From positions 1 to 26,986 of the forward strand of contig CAKTOK010000021.1 in assembly GCA_934589835.1 (NCBI GenBank): a DNA stretch of 26,986 bases. Reading direction: 5' to 3'. Below the pieces are notes generated by a model, which saw only the letters and a list, made by a program, of their open reading frames with translations, was not told where the DNA came from and did not search any database. Positions 14,577-21,534 of the stretch are shown in pieces; position 1 is the stretch's first letter, and every line of letters begins with the position of its first letter. A program made the position numbers and the translations under genes. Source of the stretch: an uncultured Oscillospiraceae bacterium (lineage in GTDB: Bacteria; Bacillota; Clostridia; Oscillospirales; Oscillospiraceae).

Positions 14577-15554
14577 ATGAATGAGATCGTATTAGCGTCC
14601 CGAATTGGAGAAAAAGACACAGTTGAAATGCGTAAAGCGTACTGCAAGTGCATGATGAAACTGGCGGAACACGATCCCCGGATCGTGGCGTTGGATGCGG
14701 ATCTGATGTCCGCCATGGGAATGAAGCCCTTTGCGGAGAAATATCCTAAACGAATGGTGGATTGCGGCATTCAGGAAGCGAACATGATCGGTGTTGCTTC
14801 CGGTTTGGCGGTGCAGGGGAAAATACCTTTTGCCCATACGTTTGCACCGTTCTGCACCCGCCGCGCGTGCGACCAGATATTCCTGTCCGCCGCATATAAT
14901 CGGGCCAATGTCAAGATAGTTGGTTCTGATCCCGGCATTACAGCGGCCTATAACGGAGGAACGCATATGCCCTTTGAGGATATGGGCATCATGCGGGGTA
15001 TACCCACTATGACAGTGATAGAGCCTACGGATATTGCCATGCTGGAGAGCATTCTTCCGCAGATGGCCTACACGGAAGGCGTCATGTATATGCGCCTTGT
15101 GCGCAAGGATGTGAAAAAGGTTTACGAGACGGGCTCAAAATTTGAAATCGGCAAGGCGGCATTGCTCCATCCGGGGCGAGATGTGATGATCATTGCCAGC
15201 GGATATTGCGTATCTGAGGCACTGACAGCGATGGAGATGCTGCGGCAGGAGGGGATCGAGGCTGGTGTAATGGATATGTTCACCTGGAAGCCTTTAGATG
15301 AGGAGACAGTATTGGATGCGGCCCATACGTGTGGGGCAATAGTTACAGCGGAAAATCATAATGTGATCAACGGATTGGGAAGCGCTGTAGCGGAGGTGCT
15401 GGTGCAAAACTGCCCCGTACCCGTGGAAATGGTGGGTGTCAAAGACGAATTCGGCGAGGTTGGTCCAGTGAGCTATCTCCGGGAACGCTTTGGGCTGACG
15501 GCAGAGAGCATTGCAGCGGCTGCTCGGCGCGCCATCGCTCGGAAGATAAAGTGA
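14577..15554 (+). CDS. Transketolase, C-terminal (pyrimidine-binding) subunit
   Basis: The second half of the split transketolase, 325 residues. GIQEANMIGVASGLA carries the glutamate that activates TPP. FAPFCTRRACDQI and GGTHMPFEDMGIMR follow in the usual order, and a C-terminal transketolase domain (about 190-325) has the GSKFEIGKAALL start. AGGAGG precedes the ATG, 15 bases after the first subunit's stop, so the two are co-translated. Its stop is only 13 bases before the 4-hydroxybutyrate dehydrogenase gene, which suggests one operon and a metabolic link. Donor and acceptor sugars are not predictable from sequence. Confidence 0.92.
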   Translation: MNEIVLASRIGEKDTVEMRKAYCKCMMKLAEHDPRIVALDADLMSAMGMKPFAEKYPKRMVDCGIQEANMIGVASGLAVQGKIPFAHTFAPFCTRRACDQIFLSAAYNRANVKIVGSDPGITAAYNGGTHMPFEDMGIMRGIPTMTVIEPTDIAMLESILPQMAYTEGVMYMRLVRKDVKKVYETGSKFEIGKAALLHPGRDVMIIASGYCVSEALTAMEMLRQEGIEAGVMDMFTWKPLDEETVLDAAHTCGAIVTAENHNVINGLGSAVAEVLVQNCPVPVEMVGVKDEFGEVGPVSYLRERFGLTAESIAAAARRAIARKIK

Positions 15555-15567
15555 GGGGAGTGAGGAT

Positions 15568-16683
15568 ATGGAACAGATCATATTTAAGCCATCGCTGCAC
15601 AAGTACGGGACGTGCAAAGAGTTTGCGGAAGGGTTTCAACTCAAAGAGACGGATCTGATCCTGACAAACAAGTACATCTACGAGCCGTATTTCGGGGAGT
15701 TGGACTTGCCGTGCCATGTGGTGTATCAGGAGCAGTACGGCATGGGCGAGCCCAGCGACGTCATGGCGGAGGCCATCCTGAAGGACATTAGCGGACTGCA
15801 TTACGAGCGTATCATCGCCATCGGCGGCGGTACCATCATTGACCTGGCCAAGGTATTCGCCGTGGCGGATACGCAGGATATGGATGAGTTGTACGCCCTT
15901 ATGCCCGCGCTGAACAAGGCCCACGAGCTGGTCATCATCCCCACCACCTGCGGCACCGGCAGCGAGGTGACCAACATCGCCGTGCTGAACCGCACCCGCA
16001 TGGGCACAAAGATGGGCATGGTGGCCCCCACCATGTACGCCGATTCCGCCGTCCTGATCCCCGAGTTGCTGGAAGGCCTGCCTCTGAAGGTGTTCGCCAC
16101 CAGCTCCATCGACGCACTGGTTCACGCGATGGAATCCGCCCTGTCCCCCAAGGCCACGGCCTATACGAAGCTGTTCAGCTATAAGGCCATCGAGATGATC
16201 GTTCGGGGCTATCAGCACATCGCTGCCAATGGTGCGGACAGCCGCAAGGCGCTGATGGACGAGTTCCTCACCGCCTCCAATTTTGCTGGCCTTGCCTTCG
16301 GAACTGCCGGCTGCGGTACGGTACACGCTATGGCCTATCCTCTGGGCGGCCAGTACCATGTGGCCCACGGCGAGAGCAACTACGCCATCTTCACCGGTGT
16401 AATGAAAGAATACATGCGCCATAAGGGGGACGGCGAGATCGCCGTGATGAACGCCTATCTGGCCAGTCTGCTGGGCTGCGGCACGGATGCGGTCTATGAA
16501 ACGCTGGAGGATCTGCTGGACAAGGTCCTGCCCAAGAAGGCCCTGCGGGAGTATGGCACGAAGCAGGAGGATCTGCCTGAGTGGGCCAAGTCCGTTATCA
16601 ACAACCAGCAGCGTCTGCTGAAGAACAGCTTTATCCCCATGACCGAAGAGCTGATCCTGAAGATCTATCAGGATCTCTATTGA
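15568..16683 (+). CDS. 4hbD: 4-hydroxybutyrate dehydrogenase (iron-containing alcohol dehydrogenase)
   Basis: Reduces succinic semialdehyde to 4-hydroxybutyrate with NADH, or the reverse. It is 371 residues, the length of the Clostridium kluyveri enzyme as I recall it. The NAD motif is GGGTIID (86-92), followed by PTTCGTGSEVTN (125-136). Metal ligands are Asp182, His186, His253 and His267, in IDALVHAMES and HAMAYPLGGQYHVAHGE. GAGGGGAGTGAGG precedes the ATG. The dehydratase and CoA-transferase genes downstream make the 4-hydroxybutyrate assignment strong, although related alcohol dehydrogenases accept other short semialdehydes. Codon choice becomes strongly biased to G/C-ending codons after about residue 60, unlike its first part and the transketolase genes. 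Confidence 0.9.
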   Translation: MEQIIFKPSLHKYGTCKEFAEGFQLKETDLILTNKYIYEPYFGELDLPCHVVYQEQYGMGEPSDVMAEAILKDISGLHYERIIAIGGGTIIDLAKVFAVADTQDMDELYALMPALNKAHELVIIPTTCGTGSEVTNIAVLNRTRMGTKMGMVAPTMYADSAVLIPELLEGLPLKVFATSSIDALVHAMESALSPKATAYTKLFSYKAIEMIVRGYQHIAANGADSRKALMDEFLTASNFAGLAFGTAGCGTVHAMAYPLGGQYHVAHGESNYAIFTGVMKEYMRHKGDGEIAVMNAYLASLLGCGTDAVYETLEDLLDKVLPKKALREYGTKQEDLPEWAKSVINNQQRLLKNSFIPMTEELILKIYQDLY

Positions 16684-16703
16684 TATAAAAGGAGGAAATC
16701 ATC

Positions 16704-18155
16704 ATGGCACTTATGACAGGCGAGCAGTATATCGAATCCATCAAGAAGATCAATATGCAGGTCTATATGTTCGGCAAGAAGATTGAAGATCCCACCGAAG
16801 ACCCCATCCTGCGTCCGTCCCTGAACTCTGTCCGTATGACCTATGATCTGGCGCAGATGCCGGCTTATCAGGACCTGATGACCGTGGTCTCCCCCTATAC
16901 CGGAGAGCGGGTCAACCGTTTCACCCATATTCATCAGTCTACTGACGACCTGCGCAATAAGGTGAAGATGCAGCGTCTGTGCGGTCAGATGACCGCCGCC
17001 TGCTTCCAGCGCTGCGTGGGTATGGATGCCTTCAACGCCGTGTTCTCCACCACCTATGAGGTTGATGAGAAGTACGGCACCAACTACCACGAGAATTTTA
17101 AGAAGTTCATGACCTACTGCCAGGAGAAAGATCTGACCATCGACGGCGCCATGACCGACCCCAAGGGCGACCGCAGCAAGGCACCTCACGCGCAGGATGA
17201 CCCCGACTTGTTTCTGCGGGTGGTGGAGCGTCGTCCCGACGGTATCGTGGTTCGCGGTGCCAAGGCACATCAGACCGGCATCCTGAACTCTCACGAGGTC
17301 ATTGTGATGCCCACCATCGCCATGAGCCCCGAGGATAAGGACTATGCCGTTTCCTTCGCCGTCCCGCTGGACGCCCCTGGCCTGTTCCTGATCGTAGGTC
17401 GTCAGAGCTGCGATACCCGCAAGCTGGAAAACACCGAGATGGACGTGGGCAACGCTGAGTTCGGCGGTGTGGAGGCACTCACTGTGTTCGACAATGTGTT
17501 CGTTCCCAATGACCGCATTTTCCTCAACGGCGAGACGGAGTTCGCCGGTATGCTGGTGGAGCGCTTTGCGGGCTATCACCGCCAAAGTTACGGCGGCTGC
17601 AAGGTGGGCGTGGGCGACGTGCTGATCGGAGCTGCTGCCGTGGCCGCCGACTATAACGGCGCTGCCAAGGCCAGCCACATCAAGGACAAGCTCATCGAGA
17701 TGACCCATCTCAACGAGACGCTGTACTGCTGCGGCATCGCCTGCTCCTCCGAGGGCCATCCCACCAAGAGCGGCAACTACATGATCGACCTGCTGCTGGC
17801 CAACGTCTGCAAGCAGAATGTGACCCGCTTCCCCTATGAGATCACCCGTCTGGCCGAGGATATCGCGGGCGGTCTGGTGGTCACCGCGCCCTCCGAGGCG
17901 GACCTGCGCGACCCGAAGATCGGGCCTTATGTGGACAAGTACTTCAAGGGCGTGGGCACCGTGTCCACGGAGAACCGCCTGCGGATCCTGCGCCTCATCG
18001 AGAACCTGTGCCTGGGCACCGCAGCGGTGGGCTACCGCACCGAATCCCTGCACGGCGCCGGTTCTCCCCAGGCCCAGCGCATCATGATCTCCCGTCAGGG
18101 CAATCTGGCCCACAAGAAGGAGCTGGCCAAGAAGATCGCGCACATCAGCGAGTAA
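16704..18155 (+). CDS. abfD: 4-hydroxybutyryl-CoA dehydratase / vinylacetyl-CoA isomerase
   Basis: Oxygen-sensitive FAD and [4Fe-4S] enzyme that dehydrates 4-hydroxybutyryl-CoA to crotonyl-CoA by a radical mechanism. It is 483 residues and resembles AbfD of Clostridium aminobutyricum along its whole length. The cluster ligands are conserved: Cys100 and Cys104 in AACFQRC, and His292 and Cys299 in YHRQSYGGC. GAMTDPKGDR (148-157), RGAKAHQTG and HGAGSPQAQR also match the family. It is slightly shorter than the 490-residue reference because of a deletion near residue 415. AAAGGAGG before the ATG and very biased codons indicate high expression. It is the signature enzyme of the operon and feeds crotonyl-CoA to butyrate formation. 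Confidence 0.97.
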   Translation: MALMTGEQYIESIKKINMQVYMFGKKIEDPTEDPILRPSLNSVRMTYDLAQMPAYQDLMTVVSPYTGERVNRFTHIHQSTDDLRNKVKMQRLCGQMTAACFQRCVGMDAFNAVFSTTYEVDEKYGTNYHENFKKFMTYCQEKDLTIDGAMTDPKGDRSKAPHAQDDPDLFLRVVERRPDGIVVRGAKAHQTGILNSHEVIVMPTIAMSPEDKDYAVSFAVPLDAPGLFLIVGRQSCDTRKLENTEMDVGNAEFGGVEALTVFDNVFVPNDRIFLNGETEFAGMLVERFAGYHRQSYGGCKVGVGDVLIGAAAVAADYNGAAKASHIKDKLIEMTHLNETLYCCGIACSSEGHPTKSGNYMIDLLLANVCKQNVTRFPYEITRLAEDIAGGLVVTAPSEADLRDPKIGPYVDKYFKGVGTVSTENRLRILRLIENLCLGTAAVGYRTESLHGAGSPQAQRIMISRQGNLAHKKELAKKIAHISE

Positions 18156-18177
18156 ATACGGCGCAGAATACAGAAGG

Positions 18178-18465
18178 ATGGAAAATTTGCAGACAAGGAT
18201 CGAGTCAGTCATAGACGAAAAGCTGCGCCCACAGCTGCTGCTCCACGGCGGCGGCATGGAGACGGTGCGTCTGGAGGGCGGCCGGTATGTGTTCCGGCTC
18301 ACCGGCCAGTGCGCCGGCTGCCCCAGCGCGTATCTCACCACGGAGGAGGTCATCCGCAGCACGCTGCTGTCGGAGGTGCCGGAGCTGTGCGAGGTGGTGC
18401 TGGAGCAGCAGGTCAGCGACGAGCTGCTGGCGCAGGCCAGAAGGCTGCTGTACCACCATGCGTAA
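18178..18465 (+). CDS. Small NifU-like iron-sulfur scaffold domain protein
   Basis: A stand-alone NifU C-terminal-type domain of 95 residues. The core LRPQLLLHGGGMETVRLEG and the Fe-S motif CAGCPSA (Cys45, Cys48) match proteins that carry or deliver [4Fe-4S] clusters. The ATG at 18178 directly abuts its only Shine-Dalgarno-like AGAAGG; the in-frame TTG at 18187 would have a normal nine-base spacing and give 92 residues, so the true start is open. It lies 22 bases after the dehydratase gene and overlaps the next gene. Position suggests cluster delivery to the oxygen-sensitive dehydratase. That role is inference; a general Fe-S role is also possible. Confidence 0.85.
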   Translation: MENLQTRIESVIDEKLRPQLLLHGGGMETVRLEGGRYVFRLTGQCAGCPSAYLTTEEVIRSTLLSEVPELCEVVLEQQVSDELLAQARRLLYHHA

Positions 18466-18727
18466 GCAGATCGCTGTTTACTACTGCGGCGGCTGCAATC
18501 CTCGATATGACCGGGTAGGCGCAGTCCGCACACTGATGGTGCAGTTCCCGGAATTAACTTTCGTATTGCCGGACGAGCCGCCCTATGACGGATGCCTGGC
18601 TGTGTGTGGCTGCACCGCGGAGTGTGCGCTGCAGCGGATGTCAGGTACGCTACCCATGTGTACTATACGGGGCACAGGGGATCTGGCAGCAGCCCGACGT
18701 TGGCTGCAGGTTCTTGAAACTACATAA
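18458..18727 (+). CDS. Small seven-cysteine protein of unknown function (YYCGGCNP motif)
   Basis: 89 residues, cytoplasmic, no signal peptide. Cys10 and Cys13 form CGGC in AVYYCGGCNPRYDRV. A second cluster, CLAVCGCTAEC, gives Cys46, Cys50, Cys52 and Cys56, and Cys68 completes seven cysteines. The CxxC and CxCx3C arrangement suggests metal or Fe-S binding or thiol chemistry. The start ATGCGTAA overlaps the stop of the NifU-like gene by eight bases, so translation is coupled. I recognise similar small proteins only as unnamed; the CGGC domain family is a possible relative but not established. It sits between the dehydratase partner and the CoA-transferase, so a role in maturation or repair of AbfD is a reasonable guess. 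Confidence 0.75.
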   Translation: MRKQIAVYYCGGCNPRYDRVGAVRTLMVQFPELTFVLPDEPPYDGCLAVCGCTAECALQRMSGTLPMCTIRGTGDLAAARRWLQVLETT

Positions 18728-18740
18728 GGAGATAAGATGT

Positions 18741-20030
18741 ATGAGTTGGGAAGAAATCTATCGTTCACGACTAACCACAGCAGAGGAAGCCGTTACACAT
18801 ATTAAGTCCGGAGACCGTGTGGTGCTGGGTCATGCCGCCGGCGAGCCTACCTGCCTGATTGACGCCATGGTGCGTAACGCGGCGGCATACCGCAATGTGG
18901 AGATCGACCACATGCTGGTGCTGGGAGACTGCGCCTACTGCCGTCCGGAATATGCGGAAAACTTTCGTCACAACGCGCTGTTTGTGAGCCCACCGGCCCG
19001 TGAGGCCGTGGAGAATGGACGGGCCGACTATACACCTACTTTCTTTTACCGTGCGCCCCGTTTGTTTGAGACGACGCTGCCGGTGGATGTGGCGCTGGTG
19101 CAGGTGACGCCGCCGGATGAGAATGGCATCTGTTCACTGGGAATCTCCGTGGACTATACACTGGCCGCAGTAAAGAATGCGAAGCTGGTCATCGCGCAGG
19201 TCAACGACCAGATGCCCCGAACCTGCGGTGGTGGCAATGTACGGGTGGAGGACATTGACCTCTTCGTGAAATACTCCAGCCCAATTTTGGAGTTGACACC
19301 CCCGAAGATTGGCCCTGTGGAGGAGGCCATCGGCAATTACTGCGCCTCGCTGATTAACGACGGCGACACCTTGCAGCTGGGCATCGGCGCTATCCCTGAC
19401 GCGGTGCTGTCTTTTCTGCGGCATAAGAAAAATCTGGGCATCCACTCCGAGATGTTCTCAGACGGAGTGGTAGACCTGATGGAACGCGGCGTGATCAACA
19501 ACAGCCGCAAGACGCTGCATCATGGCGTCAGTGTAGCCAACTTCCTCATGGGGACTAAGCGACTGTATGACTTTATTGACAACAACCCGCAGGTAGAGAT
19601 ATACCCAGTAGAGCATGTGAACGATCCGGTGGTCATTGCACAGAACGACAACATGGTGTGCATCAATTCCTGCGTGCAGGTGGATCTCATGGGACAGGTG
19701 GCCTCCGAGAGCGTGGGTCTGCGCCAGATCTCCGGCGTAGGCGGGCAGGTGGACTTCGTCCGCGGCGCGGCTATGAGCAAAAACGGCCGCTCCATCATGG
19801 CCATGCCCTCCACCGTCAAGGGAAAGGCCTCCAAAATCGTTCCGGTGCTGGACGAGGGCAGCGCCGTCACCACCTCCCGCAACGACGTGGACTATGTGGT
19901 CACGGAGTACGGTGTGGCGCACCTGACCGGACGTACCTTGCGGCAGCGCGCCCGCGCACTGATCGAGATCGCCCATCCCAATTTCCGCCAGGAATTGATG
20001 AAGGCTTATAAAAGCCACTTTCACGAGTAG
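18741..20030 (+). CDS. abfT: 4-hydroxybutyrate CoA-transferase
   Basis: Transfers CoA from acetyl-CoA (or butyryl-CoA) to 4-hydroxybutyrate, giving the dehydratase substrate. 429 residues, the same length as Cat2 of C. kluyveri as I recall it. The catalytic glutamate is Glu237 in GIHSEMFSDG, matching Glu238 of the C. aminobutyricum enzyme. Other family motifs are DGDTLQLGIGAIPDAVL, SGVGGQVDFVRGA and the C-terminal VTEYGVAHLTGRTLRQRA. ATG 18741 is chosen because AAGGAG lies nine bases upstream; the frame is open further upstream through the preceding gene. It is the last gene of the module and is followed by a strong terminator. Acetate CoA-transferases are close relatives, but context settles the substrate. 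Confidence 0.94.
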   Translation: MSWEEIYRSRLTTAEEAVTHIKSGDRVVLGHAAGEPTCLIDAMVRNAAAYRNVEIDHMLVLGDCAYCRPEYAENFRHNALFVSPPAREAVENGRADYTPTFFYRAPRLFETTLPVDVALVQVTPPDENGICSLGISVDYTLAAVKNAKLVIAQVNDQMPRTCGGGNVRVEDIDLFVKYSSPILELTPPKIGPVEEAIGNYCASLINDGDTLQLGIGAIPDAVLSFLRHKKNLGIHSEMFSDGVVDLMERGVINNSRKTLHHGVSVANFLMGTKRLYDFIDNNPQVEIYPVEHVNDPVVIAQNDNMVCINSCVQVDLMGQVASESVGLRQISGVGGQVDFVRGAAMSKNGRSIMAMPSTVKGKASKIVPVLDEGSAVTTSRNDVDYVVTEYGVAHLTGRTLRQRARALIEIAHPNFRQELMKAYKSHFHE

Positions 20031-20071
20031 CATTTGTGAGTTGTCTACATTGCTTCGATAGACATTCGTGT

Positions 20072-20122
20072 AAAAAACCGAGAAGGCCATCGGCAAATAG
20101 CCGAGGGCCTTCTCGGGTTTTT
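20072..20122. terminator. Bidirectional rho-independent terminator, hairpin repeat copy 2
   Basis: CCGAGAAGGCC (20078-20088) pairs with GGCCTTCTCGG (20106-20116), with an inner TCGGC/GCCGA stem. TTTTT follows on the plus strand and TTTTTT on the minus strand. It ends the 4-hydroxybutyrate operon and the convergent PucR-type gene. 28 bases are identical to the hairpin at 5294-5321. Confidence 0.92.
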
Positions 20123-20181
20123 ATATCTCAATATCTCAGAATATCCCGAAGCCGGTAAAACGCGCCTGTGATCTTGCCCAT

Positions 20182-21402
20182 TCACTGGCTGGCGGAGACG
20201 GTCCGCTCCGGGTCGTCGATGAAAAATGCCGTGCCCTTGCTGTCCAGCAGGGTCAGCGCCGCAGACAGCAGCAGCGTCGTGTGGGATGCGGGGTTGTCCA
20301 GCGGAACGGCGAAGTCCTCCTGCATTTTGTGGATGCGGTACAGCACCGTGTTCCGGTGGGTAAACAGCGCCGCGCAGGTGTCTTTTAAGGATCGTCCGCA
20401 GGTCAGATAGTAATAAAGCGTCTCGCAGTACTGGCTGCCCTTCTCCCTGTCGCACGCCGCGAGGGCCTTGACCTGAGGCAGGATCAGGCTCTTGTACCGC
20501 CGGGCAGCGGTCAGCATTAGCGATGTACGCAGTTGCTCCACATGATAGACGCTGCCGCCGCGGAAGTCGGCATCCGTGACCAAGTCCAGTGCCTCGTGGG
20601 CGGTGCGGTACAGAGCGGGTAGGTCGTAGAGATCTGTTATCGGCTCGGAAATGACCACCTTCAGGTGGAACTCCTCCGCAAGCGCGTCAAAGCCGGCGGG
20701 CTCATATCCCTCATTCAGAAACAGAATGGCATCGCCCTGATAGAGAAACGGGTGGGAGGCATAAAACCGGTAGGTCAGCTCGTCCTTCAGCTGGCTCTTG
20801 CCCGGATACAGGGCGTGATACGCCGCCAGGTCGATCAGGGCAAAGGCGGCGGGGTGGAAATCCGCCAGATAGGTGCTGGAGGCCTGCAGGCGGAAATAGG
20901 CCGCCGAGGGGAAGCCGCCGTCCAGCAGGTGCATCAATATCTCCTCCGCCGTGCCGAAAGGCTTGTCCTGGCGGCTGGCCTCCACAAACAGCTGCTTGGC
21001 CAGCACCGTTTCCACCGTGCGGAACGTCTCCGCCGGAATATCCGCCAGATGGCCGCCGATGTCCACGCAGATCAGATAGCCCAGCCGCACGCCGGTGCTG
21101 ATCAGGGGCGCGAAGCGGCGGCGACGGGTGCTGTCCGCCACCTCCACATAGTCCGGCGCTCCGGCGGACAGGGCCGGACTTCTGCTGATGATGGCGCCCG
21201 CCTCGTAGGTGATGACGCCCTGCTGTACGGCGCGGTCAAACAGAGGATCGGAAAAGTCCGGCGGCGCATAATGGGCCGCCACGCGGAACGCATCGTCAAT
21301 GACCATCAGGGGACAGTCCAGCAGCTCGCCCGCGTCGGCGGTCAGCCGCGCAAGGTCGTCCTGGACAAAGAAATCCGCCAGCAATGCCGCTGTATCCTGC
21401 AT
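20182..21402 (-). CDS. PucR/CdaR-type transcriptional regulator
   Basis: DNA-binding regulator of 406 residues. The C-terminal PucR-type helix-turn-helix (about 355-400) reads SLKDTCAALFTHRNTVLYRIHKMQE, of which FTHRNTVLYRIHK is the recognition segment. The N-terminal part (about 10-160) resembles a ligand-sensing domain with LLDCPLMVIDDAFRVAAH. The start is ATG 21402, with AGAGG seven bases upstream; the frame extends 16 codons further without a better site. It is divergent from the permease and decarboxylase genes and is probably their regulator. Its -10 region overlaps a palindrome that could be its own operator. Relatives respond to purines or sugar acids; the effector here is unknown. 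Confidence 0.85.
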   Translation of the reverse strand: MQDTAALLADFFVQDDLARLTADAGELLDCPLMVIDDAFRVAAHYAPPDFSDPLFDRAVQQGVITYEAGAIISRSPALSAGAPDYVEVADSTRRRRFAPLISTGVRLGYLICVDIGGHLADIPAETFRTVETVLAKQLFVEASRQDKPFGTAEEILMHLLDGGFPSAAYFRLQASSTYLADFHPAAFALIDLAAYHALYPGKSQLKDELTYRFYASHPFLYQGDAILFLNEGYEPAGFDALAEEFHLKVVISEPITDLYDLPALYRTAHEALDLVTDADFRGGSVYHVEQLRTSLMLTAARRYKSLILPQVKALAACDREKGSQYCETLYYYLTCGRSLKDTCAALFTHRNTVLYRIHKMQEDFAVPLDNPASHTTLLLSAALTLLDSKGTAFFIDDPERTVSASQ

Positions 21403-21420
21403 AAAAGCACCTCTTTCCTG

Positions 21421-21439
21421 ATTGTACGCTCCGCACAAT
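21421..21439. promoter_or_regulatory. Hyphenated palindrome, candidate operator of the PucR-type regulator
   Basis: ATTGTACGCTCCGCACAAT has the symmetrical form ATTGTrCGnnnCGyACAAT. It overlaps the minus-strand -10 box TACAAT (21426-21421) of the regulator gene, which suggests autoregulation. Confidence 0.5.
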
Positions 21440-21481
21440 TTGCTTGCCAAAGATTATACTTCTGTTCTCTTGCAAAAACAA
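21421..21481 (-). promoter_or_regulatory. Two candidate promoters of the PucR-type gene
   Basis: Minus strand: TTGGCA (21450-21445), 18-base spacer, TACAAT (21426-21421). Alternatively TTGTTT (21481-21476), 17-base spacer, TATAAT (21458-21453). Either would give a leader shorter than 50 bases. Confidence 0.6.
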
Positions 21482-21497
21482 GGAAAATGCGTAAAAT
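21470..21497 (+). promoter_or_regulatory. Promoter of the permease-decarboxylase operon
   Basis: TTGCAA (21470-21475), 16-base spacer, TAAAAT (21492-21497). The start codon at 21535 has AGGAG nine bases upstream. Its -35 box touches one of the divergent minus-strand promoters. Confidence 0.6.
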
Positions 21498-21534
21498 GGC
21501 AGCATAAAGAAAAAGCGCAAAGGAGCGTAAGATC

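Noticed and set aside
15439..16422. Minus-strand open frame opposite 4hbD
   Set aside because: Same antisense effect; His- and Gly-rich product without recognisable domains.
16677..18533. Very long minus-strand open frame opposite abfD (618 codons)
   Set aside because: It is antisense to a strongly conserved, codon-biased gene; G/C-ending codons remove stops on the other strand. The product is low-complexity His/Leu/Gly-rich with no ribosome binding site.
20665..21507. Plus-strand open frame opposite the PucR-type gene
   Set aside because: Arg/Gln/Gly-rich antisense product that would also run through the divergent promoter region.
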